A stretch of DNA of 45,128 bases from Elusimicrobiota bacterium (GTDB lineage Bacteria; Elusimicrobiota; Elusimicrobia; Elusimicrobiales; UBA9959). Every line of letters starts with the position of its first letter. Position 1 is the stretch's first letter. Location of the stretch: the NCBI GenBank assembly GCA_030651035.1, contig JAUSCK010000206.1, positions 1 to 45,128 of the forward strand, in the 5' to 3' direction. Below, piece by piece: positions 7,401 through 14,772 of this stretch. The position numbers and the translations under genes are program-made. The notes under the pieces are model-generated. The model ran no database searches, was not told the DNA's origin, and saw nothing but the letters and a program-made list of their open reading frames with translations.

Positions 7401-7883
7401 TTACCGGCATCTTGCCGCCGGCTTTAATATTCCCGCGCGCGCTTTTTCTGCCTTCTTTATGAGCTTCCACTGCTTCAGCACCTGGGCCGGGGTGGAAAAT
7501 TTTTCGCTCCCGCCCGCGAAAACATGCGGGTGGCGCCGCACCATCTTGGCGTTTATGGTCTTTATCACGTCCCCGAGGCCGAAGCGGCCGTCCCGCCGGG
7601 CCAGGGCGCTGTGGAAGACCACCTGCAGGAGAACGTCGCCGAGCTCCTCTTTCAGGTTCGCCCAGTCTTTTTTCCGCACGGCGCGGCTCACCTCGCCGGC
7701 TTCCTCGCGCAGGTACTTGAGCAGGGTGGCGTGGCTCTGCCTCCGGTCCCAGGGGCAGCCGCCCGGGGCCAGCAGCATTTTCATTATTTTTTCGAGCGAG
7801 CCCAGGGAGGAGCTGCGGGCGAGCCGCAGGGCCTCGCGGCTGAATTTTGGTTTAGGAGTCGGTTTGTCTTTCATTGGGAGCAT
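7401..7883 (-). CDS. mazG: MazG nucleoside triphosphate pyrophosphohydrolase
   Basis: This 160-residue, single-domain MazG protein has the all-alpha NTP pyrophosphatase signature: GGCPWDRRQSHATLLKYLREEAGEV, then LKEELGDVLLQVVFHS. The EExxE and ExxD residues that bind Mg2+ are intact. MazG hydrolyses (d)NTPs to NMP and pyrophosphate and is thought to clear non-canonical nucleotides. The family is often two tandem domains (about 260 residues); this short form keeps one. Two in-frame ATGs (7883 and 7874) are possible and neither has a clear Shine-Dalgarno. A TATACT box sits 4 nt before the first. The symporter gene follows. Confidence 0.9.
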   Translation of the reverse strand: MLPMKDKPTPKPKFSREALRLARSSSLGSLEKIMKMLLAPGGCPWDRRQSHATLLKYLREEAGEVSRAVRKKDWANLKEELGDVLLQVVFHSALARRDGRFGLGDVIKTINAKMVRRHPHVFAGGSEKFSTPAQVLKQWKLIKKAEKARAGILKPAARCR

Positions 7884-7946
7884 TAAAAGTATATAATTTT
7901 ATATCAATTTACCAAAACACGCGGCGGGCGTAAGCGCGGAGGGCGC
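7884..7946. promoter_or_regulatory. AT-rich divergent promoter region, mazG/thyX
   Basis: This 63-bp gap between divergent genes has an AT-rich core. On the plus strand TATAAT lies at 7892-7897. On the minus strand TATACT (7893-7888) and TATAAA (7903-7898) can serve mazG. The thyX ATG is preceded by GGAGGG at 7938-7943. No -35 box close to consensus was found. Confidence 0.5.
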
Positions 7947-9833
7947 ATGACCGGAACAACTATAAACACTGGCCAGGACCTTTACAAGACCCTGGACAAG
8001 GGCTTTGTGAAACTGGTGGAATTCATGGGAGGAGACCAGCGCGCCGTTGACTCGGCCCGCGTCTCCTTCGGCTCCGTCTCGAAGGGCGAAGAGCAAGACA
8101 AGAAGCTGGTGGAATACCTGCTGGCCAACGGCCACCTCAGCCCCTTCGAACATTCGGTGTTCCAGTTCCACGTAAAATGCCCCATCTTCGTGGCCAGGCA
8201 GTGGATGAGGCACCGCATCGCCTGCGTTACCGGGGAAACAAGACTTTGCTTCGATCTGCCGGCTGGACCGCGCGACGGCCGCTATAGAGCCTACCCGATG
8301 ACGGTAAGCGATTTTTACAGAAAATGGAACGAAGGCGCGAAACCCATACCGCATTCCCGCAAGCCTTCCATGCTCATGAAAATGCCGCAGCGCGAACGCC
8401 TTAAGCGGATGATGCTGAGAAACCTTGATGAAAACACCTGGACGATCAAACACACGGCGGTGGTCGACATATTCCGCACCGGTGAGAAACCTGTTTTTGA
8501 GGTGACACTGGAAGACGGTAAAAAAATACGCTGCACACAGGAGCACCGTTTCCTTTTTGAGGACGGCTGGAAAACGCTAAAAGAGGCAACCGGCCTGTCA
8601 ACTACAGGGAAGAAGACAACCTTCACAAGCGGTTTTCCCAGACTTGCCGTGAACGGGCGCGTTGTGGATAAGCCCCTGTATCGCGACAAAGAGTGGCTCA
8701 GGGAACAATACAACCGCCCGGAGGCCAGCGACAGTTCCTTAGCGGAAATGCTCGGTGTCTCCGGAGTCGTGATCCGCAAATGGCGCAGAATACACGGCCT
8801 TACCGGACTTAAGCCCGGCGGCTTCAGCAAAGGCCTTGCTCCGTGGAATAAAGGAAAAACCTACAGCTTATGGGACGGAACGCGTACGCTCAGCGCGGAG
8901 CATCTTGCGGCTTTAAGGTCCGCGCGCTGCGGCCCCAACTCCAACTTCTGGCGCGGCGGCGTATCCACCCCGCGCGCGACCATAGCACGCTGGACCACGG
9001 AAAACGCGCGAAAAATATTCGCCGCCGGCGGATACCGCTGCGCCGCATGCGGCGCAGCAGGCGGCCGGCTGCACGCCCACCATATAATTCCGGTGTGGGC
9101 GGATGACAGCAAGGCTTGCGACTTAAAAAACCTTACCACACTTTGCGCCGCGTGCCACCGCAACATTCACCGCACCAACTCCGAACTGGAGTTTGCGGGA
9201 AAAATGGCGGAGAAACAGGCTGTCGCACCGTACGCCAAAGTCGTCAAACCCAAAGCTCCGGTACGCAATCTTGTGCCGCACTGGGTGAGGATCTCCTCAA
9301 TAAAACATATCGGGGTCCAGGAAACCTATGACCTTACTGTTGCGGGTCCCTTCCACAATTACGTGGCGAACGGCATTGTGACTCATAATTCTTATAATGA
9401 AATCTCGGCCCGCTACACAGAGGTGAAGGACGAGTTCTACTACCCCGAGGCCTTCAGGGTGCAGGACAAGATAAACCGCCAAGGCTCGGTGCGCTCTGGC
9501 GCGCTTGAACAGGAAAAGATGCTGGCCGTTTATGACAAGGCGATAAAGGCCTCCTACGCCGCCTACAGCGAACTGCTGGAGGCCGGCGCCGCCAGGGAGA
9601 TGGCGCGCATGGTGCTTCCCGTGGCCCAGTATACGCAGTTCCACTGGACCATAAACGCCCGCAGCCTGCTGAACTTCATAGGCCTGCGCGCCGACGCCCA
9701 CGCCCAATACGAGATACGCCGGTACGCGGACGTCATAACGGAGATCTTCCGCGCTAAAATGCCCTGGACCTGGGAAGCCTGGTCAAAGCTTAAAGCTCTG
9801 CCAAAGGCGGCCAATGAAAATAAAACTGCTTAA
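7947..9833 (+). CDS. thyX: flavin-dependent thymidylate synthase with intein
   Basis: ThyX makes dTMP from dUMP using methylene-tetrahydrofolate, FAD and NADPH. The 628-residue precursor contains a 389-residue intein at residues 93-481. The spliced product would be 239 residues, a normal ThyX length. The N-terminal extein carries SFEHSVF-like FEHSVFQF and ends in ARQWMRHRIA. The C-terminal extein resumes with SYNEISARYTEV. Joining them restores the ThyX signature RHRx7S (RHRIASYNEIS), which binds dUMP/FAD, so the intein sits inside the active-site motif and the enzyme needs splicing to work. No thyA is in the window. GGAGGG precedes the ATG. The 3' end overlaps the next gene by 20 nt. Confidence 0.95.
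   Translation: MTGTTINTGQDLYKTLDKGFVKLVEFMGGDQRAVDSARVSFGSVSKGEEQDKKLVEYLLANGHLSPFEHSVFQFHVKCPIFVARQWMRHRIACVTGETRLCFDLPAGPRDGRYRAYPMTVSDFYRKWNEGAKPIPHSRKPSMLMKMPQRERLKRMMLRNLDENTWTIKHTAVVDIFRTGEKPVFEVTLEDGKKIRCTQEHRFLFEDGWKTLKEATGLSTTGKKTTFTSGFPRLAVNGRVVDKPLYRDKEWLREQYNRPEASDSSLAEMLGVSGVVIRKWRRIHGLTGLKPGGFSKGLAPWNKGKTYSLWDGTRTLSAEHLAALRSARCGPNSNFWRGGVSTPRATIARWTTENARKIFAAGGYRCAACGAAGGRLHAHHIIPVWADDSKACDLKNLTTLCAACHRNIHRTNSELEFAGKMAEKQAVAPYAKVVKPKAPVRNLVPHWVRISSIKHIGVQETYDLTVAGPFHNYVANGIVTHNSYNEISARYTEVKDEFYYPEAFRVQDKINRQGSVRSGALEQEKMLAVYDKAIKASYAAYSELLEAGAAREMARMVLPVAQYTQFHWTINARSLLNFIGLRADAHAQYEIRRYADVITEIFRAKMPWTWEAWSKLKALPKAANENKTA
8223..9389 (+). other. ThyX intein with HNH homing endonuclease
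   Basis: Splicing blocks are all visible. Block A begins at Cys1 (CVTGETRLCFDLPAG). Block B contains CTQEHRFLFEDGW with its conserved His. The end is TYDLTVAGPFHNYVANG followed by VTHN, where His-Asn precede Ser+1 of the extein. Between them lie a helix-turn-helix-like stretch (SSLAEMLGVSGVVIRKW), a NUMOD3-like APWNKGKT segment, and an HNH nuclease: Cys365/Cys368, HAHHIIP at 376-382, Asn395, Cys400/Cys403 and His404/408. The endonuclease looks complete. HNH enzymes with NUMOD-type DNA-binding modules are typical of phage and intron homing, so this is probably an active or recently active mobile intein. Confidence 0.93.
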
Positions 9834-10707
9834 CTCCGCCGCGCTGCTTTTAGCGGCCTCCGCCGCCTTCGCGGCCGGTCCGGCGGCGCCGCCCGCCCCG
9901 CAGTCCCCCGTCTGGAACGGAGTGCAACAGCACACCCTGAAGACCGGCGACATTGTGATCTACACTCCGGTAACGGGCATTGCCACCGCCCAGCAGACCT
10001 ACGATATTTTTGCGCCTTTCGACGGTCGCGTGGAGGAACTGCAAACGGAAGTTTTCAGCTTTGTCACGCCGTTAACGGTGCTGACCCGCATGGTCTCCAC
10101 GGAAATGGCGGCGTTGCTGGACTCCAGCCCCGAGGAATCGCGCAAGCAGACGGAGCGCCGCTGGCAGGACATCTACAGCTATACGGAGATAAAGCCGGAG
10201 ATCCAGGGCGTGGTCACCAATATTTATGTGGAACCCGGGACGCGGGTCAACAAGGGCGACCGCCTTTTCACCGTGGCGAAAAAGGTGGTAATAATAGGAA
10301 AGAACACCGAGCCGCTGTATTCCAAGCTGGCCGCCGGCATGACGGCGAAGGTGCAGCACGCCCGGAACACCGAAATGAAATTCGAGACCGAGCTTGTGGA
10401 TTTCCTGCGCATAAAGGGCACCCCGCTCATCAGCCGCCTCTGGCTGGAGGTGCTGGACCTCAGGGAAGGCATAAAGATAGGCGAGCAGTTCAACGGCGTG
10501 CTTTTTGTGGGAAAGAGCACGAACGCCATGCTGGTGCCCCGCCAGCATGTCATAGAATCCGGCGGCAGGCGCTTCCTGATAACCGAGATACAGACCGGAC
10601 TGGAAACAGCGGAGGAGATTGAACTGCTCGGCCATAGCTCGTTATACCTGGAGCCGGTCCGGCGCGCGGCGGAGATAAAAGATGGAAAAGACAAAAAAGC
10701 CCTCTAA
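9814..10707 (+). CDS. periplasmic membrane-fusion-protein-like adaptor
   Basis: This 297-residue protein has a signal peptide (LLNSAALLLAASAAFA, cleavage near residue 20), then a Pro/Ala linker. The body has two lipoyl/barrel-sandwich half-motifs (FAPFDGRVEEL and GVVTNIYVEPGTRVNKGDRLF) separated by a short helical stretch, and a C-terminal beta domain with LVPRQHVIESGGRRFLI. This is the order seen in HlyD/RND adaptor proteins. No pump or outer-membrane channel gene is adjacent, so it is an orphan adaptor or has taken another role. It overlaps thyX by 20 nt and the next gene by 26 nt, implying translational coupling. Function beyond a periplasmic adaptor-like fold is not claimed. Confidence 0.65.
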   Translation: MKIKLLNSAALLLAASAAFAAGPAAPPAPQSPVWNGVQQHTLKTGDIVIYTPVTGIATAQQTYDIFAPFDGRVEELQTEVFSFVTPLTVLTRMVSTEMAALLDSSPEESRKQTERRWQDIYSYTEIKPEIQGVVTNIYVEPGTRVNKGDRLFTVAKKVVIIGKNTEPLYSKLAAGMTAKVQHARNTEMKFETELVDFLRIKGTPLISRLWLEVLDLREGIKIGEQFNGVLFVGKSTNAMLVPRQHVIESGGRRFLITEIQTGLETAEEIELLGHSSLYLEPVRRAAEIKDGKDKKAL

Positions 10708-11380
10708 CATTTATTCCAGCTTCATGTTCTTGAAGCTGCAGCCGGACTTCCGGCGGCTTATTTCGAACGAGAAGATAGCGGCCAAGCAGGAATTCGAGAA
10801 CATGGTGGGCGCCTGCCAGGAGAAGGTCTTCCTGCGCACCTACATGGTCTCGGGCCTGCGCGCCGATTCCGACATACTTTTCTGGCGCATGTCCGACGAC
10901 CTGGCCTACCTGCAGGAGATCTGCGCGCGGACCTTCTCGACCGGCGCCGGGAAATATCTGACCCCGGTGCATTCCTTCCTGGGCGTGCACCACGGCCCCG
11001 AAACCGCGCAGCTGAAAAAAGACCTGGATTTCGGCTTCCTGCCCAGGGACACCTTCGGGCGCTACCGCTATATGCTGCTCCACCCCGTGGTGAAGGACCA
11101 TACCTGGTACGAGCTTTCCGAGGACGAGAGGGCGAAGCTCCTGTCGGAAAGGGGGCTGGTAGTGTCGCGCTACAAGGAAATACACGAGAATTTTTTCCTG
11201 TCCTACGGCCTGGACGACCAGGAGATAATAGTGGCCAGGGAGGCCAAGGCCCTTGAAGACCTGATCGCCTCGACGCAGGAACTCCGCCAGCAGCGCATCA
11301 AGAATTACACGACAGTGGACAAGCCGGTGTTCCTGTGCCTGGGAAAGCCCCTGACCGAGATACTGGACGCTATCAGTTAA
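10682..11380 (+). CDS. chlorite dismutase / HemQ family protein
   Basis: This 232-residue protein has the dimeric alpha-beta-barrel pattern of the chlorite dismutase family. The best anchors are YMLLHPVVKDHTWYELSEDERAKLL, which matches the family's P-x-x-K-x-x-x-WY-x-L segment, and SYGLDDQEIIVAREA near the C-terminal barrel. Members include chlorite dismutases, the coproheme decarboxylase HemQ and archaeal proteins of unknown role. I could not assign the proximal heme histidine: the usual HemQ HG before the GLDD segment reads ERG here, though His at the KEIHEN position could substitute. So heme binding is uncertain. It overlaps the adaptor gene upstream and is 31 bp from glgC. GGAG precedes the ATG. 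Confidence 0.75.
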   Translation: MEKTKKPSNIYSSFMFLKLQPDFRRLISNEKIAAKQEFENMVGACQEKVFLRTYMVSGLRADSDILFWRMSDDLAYLQEICARTFSTGAGKYLTPVHSFLGVHHGPETAQLKKDLDFGFLPRDTFGRYRYMLLHPVVKDHTWYELSEDERAKLLSERGLVVSRYKEIHENFFLSYGLDDQEIIVAREAKALEDLIASTQELRQQRIKNYTTVDKPVFLCLGKPLTEILDAIS

Positions 11381-11411
11381 CGGGCAGGGGAGGGGAGGAG
11401 GAGACAATTTC

Positions 11412-12620
11412 ATGAAAACCATAGGCATCATCATGGCGGGCGGCAAGGGTGAAAGGCTTTACCCCCTCACCAAGGAGCGCTCCAAACCGGCCGTGCCTTT
11501 CGGCGGCAAGTACCGCATCGTCGACTTCGTGCTTTCCAACTTCATCAACTCCGGCATCTACTCGAATTACGTGCTGGTGCAGTACATGTCCCAGTCCCTC
11601 ATAGAATACCTGCGCTCCACCTGGAACCTGGGCGGCATCACCAAGGAGCACTTCATAACCGTGGTCCCCCCGCAGATGCGCCTGGGGGAGATGTGGTACC
11701 GGGGCACCGCCGACGCCGTGAAGCAGAACCTGAACCTTATAAACGACTACAAGCCGGACCTGGTGGCCATCTTCGGCGCCGACCACATCTACCGCATGGA
11801 CATCCGCCAGATGATAGACTTCCACGTGGCCAGCAAGGCCGACGTAACCATCTCCGCGCTGACCGTGCCCATCAAGCAGGCCTCGCGCTTCGACACCGTC
11901 GTGGTGGACGCCAAGAACCGCGTAAACGGCTTCGAGGAAAAGCCCAAGAACCCCAAGCCGATGCCCGGCAACCCCAACGCCGTCCTGGCTTCCATGGGCA
12001 ACTACATCTTCAGCTACGACGCGCTGGTGAAGGTCCTTCACGAGGAATCGGGCGAGACGGCCGCTTTGGATTTCGGCAAGACCATACTGCCTAACATACT
12101 CAAGCAATACCGCGTCTTCGCCTACAACTTCGACGGGCAGAAGCTGCCCGGGATGAAGGCTTACGAGGAAAAGAGCTACTGGCGCGACGTAGGAACGCTG
12201 GAGGCCTTCTGGCAGACCAACATGGACCTGCTGGGCGCAAAGCCCAAGATGGACCTGAATAACAAGCTCTGGCCCATACAGGACTCCCGGCACACCGCCG
12301 CCCCCACCAAGATAATAGAGTCCAACCTGCAGGACTGCATGGTCTGCGACGGCTGCGTGATAACGCAGTCCTCGATCAAGCGCTGCATCCTCGCCAACGA
12401 CGTGATCATACACGAGAAATGCCAGCTTGAGGACTGCATAATAATGGACGCCTGCGAGATAAAGGCCGGTTCGCGCCTGAAAAAGGTCATCATGGACCGG
12501 CACAACACCATCGAGGCAAAAACCACGATAGGTTACAACCCGGACCAGGACGCCCAGCATTATTACATAGACCCCGACGGCATAGTTGTCATCCCGCGCG
12601 GCATCTCCAAGTGGCAGTAG
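11412..12620 (+). CDS. glgC: glucose-1-phosphate adenylyltransferase
   Basis: GlgC makes ADP-glucose from glucose-1-phosphate and ATP, the first committed step of glycogen synthesis. The 402-residue protein starts with the nucleotidyltransferase loop AGGKGERLYPLTKERSKPAVPFGG. It continues with GTADAVKQN, the catalytic FGADHIYRMD (Asp binding Mg2+), FEEKPKNPK and YWRDVGTLEAFW. The C-terminal third is a left-handed beta-helix with repeated isoleucine/valine hexads (SSIKRCILANDVIIHEKCQLEDCII). Length matches the family (about 400-430). A strong Shine-Dalgarno (GGAGGAG) precedes the ATG. No glycogen synthase is in the window. Confidence 0.95.
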   Translation: MKTIGIIMAGGKGERLYPLTKERSKPAVPFGGKYRIVDFVLSNFINSGIYSNYVLVQYMSQSLIEYLRSTWNLGGITKEHFITVVPPQMRLGEMWYRGTADAVKQNLNLINDYKPDLVAIFGADHIYRMDIRQMIDFHVASKADVTISALTVPIKQASRFDTVVVDAKNRVNGFEEKPKNPKPMPGNPNAVLASMGNYIFSYDALVKVLHEESGETAALDFGKTILPNILKQYRVFAYNFDGQKLPGMKAYEEKSYWRDVGTLEAFWQTNMDLLGAKPKMDLNNKLWPIQDSRHTAAPTKIIESNLQDCMVCDGCVITQSSIKRCILANDVIIHEKCQLEDCIIMDACEIKAGSRLKKVIMDRHNTIEAKTTIGYNPDQDAQHYYIDPDGIVVIPRGISKWQ

Positions 12621-12644
12621 GACAGAGCGCCGGGTACTTCCCTG

Positions 12645-13589
12645 ATGAACAGTAAAAAATTCAGGCTTAAGAACCGCGAAGAAATACTGGCCATACTGGG
12701 CGACGGGGACGAAGACCTGCGCGAGCTGGAGCGGGCGCTTAAGGTGCAGGTTTACGTCAGGCACCACCCCGAGACGGAAAGCGCCGACCTCACTGTCAAA
12801 GGCCAGCCGGCGGCCGTCGAGAAAGCCCTGCTCCGCCTGCGAGGAACGCTGGAAGAATTTTACATAGCCCGCCTGGCTCCGGAAGAAGCCCGCCCCGAGA
12901 TCGCCCCGCCGCTGCCCGAGGGCGCCCTTTACAAGACGAATTTCGGCGAGCTGATAAAGCCCCGCACCGAGAACCAGAAAAAATACGTCGAGGCGATACT
13001 CTCGGGCGATATGGTCGTCGGCGTGGGGCCGGCGGGCACGGGCAAGACCTACCTGGCCGCCGTCTGCGCGCTGCGCGCCCTGCGCTCCCAGCAGGTAAAG
13101 CGCATAATACTCACCAGGCCCATACTGGAAGCCGGGGAAAAACTGGGCTACCTGCCGGGAAATATCCTGGAAAAAGTCCACCCTTACCTGCGCCCCCTTC
13201 ACGACGCCTTTTACTCCCTGGTCGGCCCGGACAAGTTCAGAGCCATGCGGGCCGAAGAAGTTATTGAAACCGTGCCGCTGGCCTATATGCGCGGCCGCAC
13301 GCTTGAAAACGCCTTTATCATACTGGACGAGGCGCAGAACACCCTGCCGGAACAGATGAAAATGTTCCTTACCCGCATGGGGATGTTTTCAAAAGTCGTG
13401 ATAACAGGCGACGTCACGCAGATAGACCTGAAGGAAAAAGACCGCTCCGGCCTTGTGCTGATAAAAGATATTTTAAAAAAAGTAAAAGCCGTGAAATTCG
13501 TGAATTTCACCGCCACGGACGTGGCGCGCCACCCGCTGGTGAAAGAAATACTGGGCGCCTACGAAGAATGGGAGCGTGCGAAGAAGTAG
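12645..13589 (+). CDS. phoH: PhoH-like ATPase
   Basis: This 314-residue cytosolic P-loop ATPase of the PhoH (YbeZ) family has an N-terminal KH-like region (about 1-90), then Walker A GPAGTGKT near residues 128-135 and Walker B AFIILDEAQN. The VITGDVTQIDL and LTRPILEAGEKLGYLPG motifs are typical. PhoH/YbeZ is an RNA-linked ATPase that, with YbeY, takes part in rRNA maturation and ribosome quality control in model bacteria. The next gene is ybeY, a conserved pairing that supports both calls. The start has no clear Shine-Dalgarno, but the position fits the family. Confidence 0.93.
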   Translation: MNSKKFRLKNREEILAILGDGDEDLRELERALKVQVYVRHHPETESADLTVKGQPAAVEKALLRLRGTLEEFYIARLAPEEARPEIAPPLPEGALYKTNFGELIKPRTENQKKYVEAILSGDMVVGVGPAGTGKTYLAAVCALRALRSQQVKRIILTRPILEAGEKLGYLPGNILEKVHPYLRPLHDAFYSLVGPDKFRAMRAEEVIETVPLAYMRGRTLENAFIILDEAQNTLPEQMKMFLTRMGMFSKVVITGDVTQIDLKEKDRSGLVLIKDILKKVKAVKFVNFTATDVARHPLVKEILGAYEEWERAKK

Positions 13590-13622
13590 GCGCGGACGGG
13601 CCCGGCGGAGAGGGATCTTTTC

Positions 13623-14096
13623 ATGGCGATAACCATATTTTTCGGGCTGGAAGTTCCCGCGGAAGTGAAAGCGGCGAAGCCCGCGCTGGCCAGGGCCGCG
13701 GCGCTGGGGCTCGGCGCCCGCAACGCGCGCAGGCCGGTGAACCTGGTGTTCACCGGCGGGCCCGGCATAAAGGCCCTGAACCGCCGCTTTCTCAGCAAAA
13801 ACCGGGTGACGGACGTCATCGCCTTCAATTTCCCGCCGTCGCGGATCCCTGGCGCGGACTGGGGCGAGATCTACATCTGCCTGCCGGCCGCCGCCCGCCA
13901 GGCGCGCGCGCTGGGACATTCCCTGCTGACCGAGCTGCTGGTGCTCGCGGTGCACGGCGCCCTGCACCTGTCCGGCATGGACGACAACACCCCCGCAAAG
14001 CGCCGGGCGATGAACCTGAAAACGGCCTCAATATTAAAAAACTATAGCAGCGGAAAGCGAGAGAGCTTCAGTATCCCCCCACGCCCCCTTATTTGA
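13623..14096 (+). CDS. ybeY: YbeY endoribonuclease / rRNA maturation factor
   Basis: YbeY is a zinc-dependent single-strand endoribonuclease for 16S rRNA 3'-end maturation. The 157-residue protein has family segments LNRRFLSKNRVTDVIAFNFP and GEIYICLPAA. The metal site is HGALHLSGMDD. The family consensus is HGxLHLxGYDH with three His ligands. Here His111 and His115 are present, but the third ligand position (121) is Asp. Asp can bind zinc, so activity is possible but altered. It follows phoH by 33 bp, as in many genomes. A GAGAGG Shine-Dalgarno precedes the ATG. The last 20 residues are Ser/Pro-rich and not typical of the family. Confidence 0.9.
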   Translation: MAITIFFGLEVPAEVKAAKPALARAAALGLGARNARRPVNLVFTGGPGIKALNRRFLSKNRVTDVIAFNFPPSRIPGADWGEIYICLPAAARQARALGHSLLTELLVLAVHGALHLSGMDDNTPAKRRAMNLKTASILKNYSSGKRESFSIPPRPLI

Positions 14097-14112
14097 TAAA
14101 ATAAATATAAAT

Positions 14113-14772
14113 ATGCGTATCTCATTCCCCGCCATAGCTCTGCTGCTTTCGTTAACGGCGGCCCCGGCGACGGCCGGCCAGGAGACGGACGCGGACTCCG
14201 AGCGGCTGAGCCAGGACCTGATAACGGCCGTGGACAGCTGGCTGGGCCGGATAAACAACGCGCAGCAGCCCGACAAGCAGGTAAGCCCCGTTGATTTCGA
14301 CTCCATCTTCGACGATTCTTTTTTTTCAGGTTCCGACGACCCGATACGGGATATAGAGCTGGTGCAGAAGAAAATGAACCTGAAACTCGGGCCGAAACAA
14401 AAAGATTTTGACGCCTCCTACGGCAAGTGGGTAGCCGATAAGATGTCCCCCGCCGACCTCAGCCCGGAGGTGAGCTCAGACCGGAAGCATATTACGGTAA
14501 ACCTGATGAACCCGCCGGCGGAAAGCGGCTCCCTGAAGGTAAAGACGGATACAAAACGCATAAAGATCGATTATCTGCGGGAAGAAAAGCGGCAGGTGAC
14601 GAACCCCGACGGCAGCATTTCCACCTCGTCCGTCATGAAGCGGAAGCAGTGCGTCATGGCGGTGCCGAAAGACGCGGATCCGGCCAAATACAAGGTCCGC
14701 GTCTCGAAAGGCTCGGCGAGTATAATTTTTGACCGCTTGAAGAAGGCCAGGCGGACGGAGGTTTCAAAGTGA
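14113..14772 (+). CDS. exported small-heat-shock-like protein
   Basis: This 219-residue protein has a signal peptide (SFPAIALLLSLTAAPATA, cleavage near residue 21). The central part has DSIFDDSFFSGSDDPIRDIELVQKKM, then a beta-rich region with KHITVNLMNPPAESGSLKVKT and the ending CVMAVPKDADPAKYKVRVSKG. This resembles the alpha-crystallin domain ending (VP..vd..k.ka...nGvL.i..pk) of HSP20 proteins. I infer a periplasmic chaperone-like fold, a location unusual for sHSPs. The similarity is at pattern level only. Its stop overlaps the leuS start (GTGA), so the two are probably coupled, though no functional link is evident. Confidence 0.5.
   Translation: MRISFPAIALLLSLTAAPATAGQETDADSERLSQDLITAVDSWLGRINNAQQPDKQVSPVDFDSIFDDSFFSGSDDPIRDIELVQKKMNLKLGPKQKDFDASYGKWVADKMSPADLSPEVSSDRKHITVNLMNPPAESGSLKVKTDTKRIKIDYLREEKRQVTNPDGSISTSSVMKRKQCVMAVPKDADPAKYKVRVSKGSASIIFDRLKKARRTEVSK

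Noticed and set aside
5882-7462. Long open frame antisense to the symporter and mazG
   Set aside because: The composition is that of a shadow frame in GC-rich DNA; the opposite strand has clear conserved proteins.
11373-13202. 609-codon open frame antisense to glgC and phoH
   Set aside because: No recognisable domain; it mirrors real genes with strong motifs and Shine-Dalgarno sequences.
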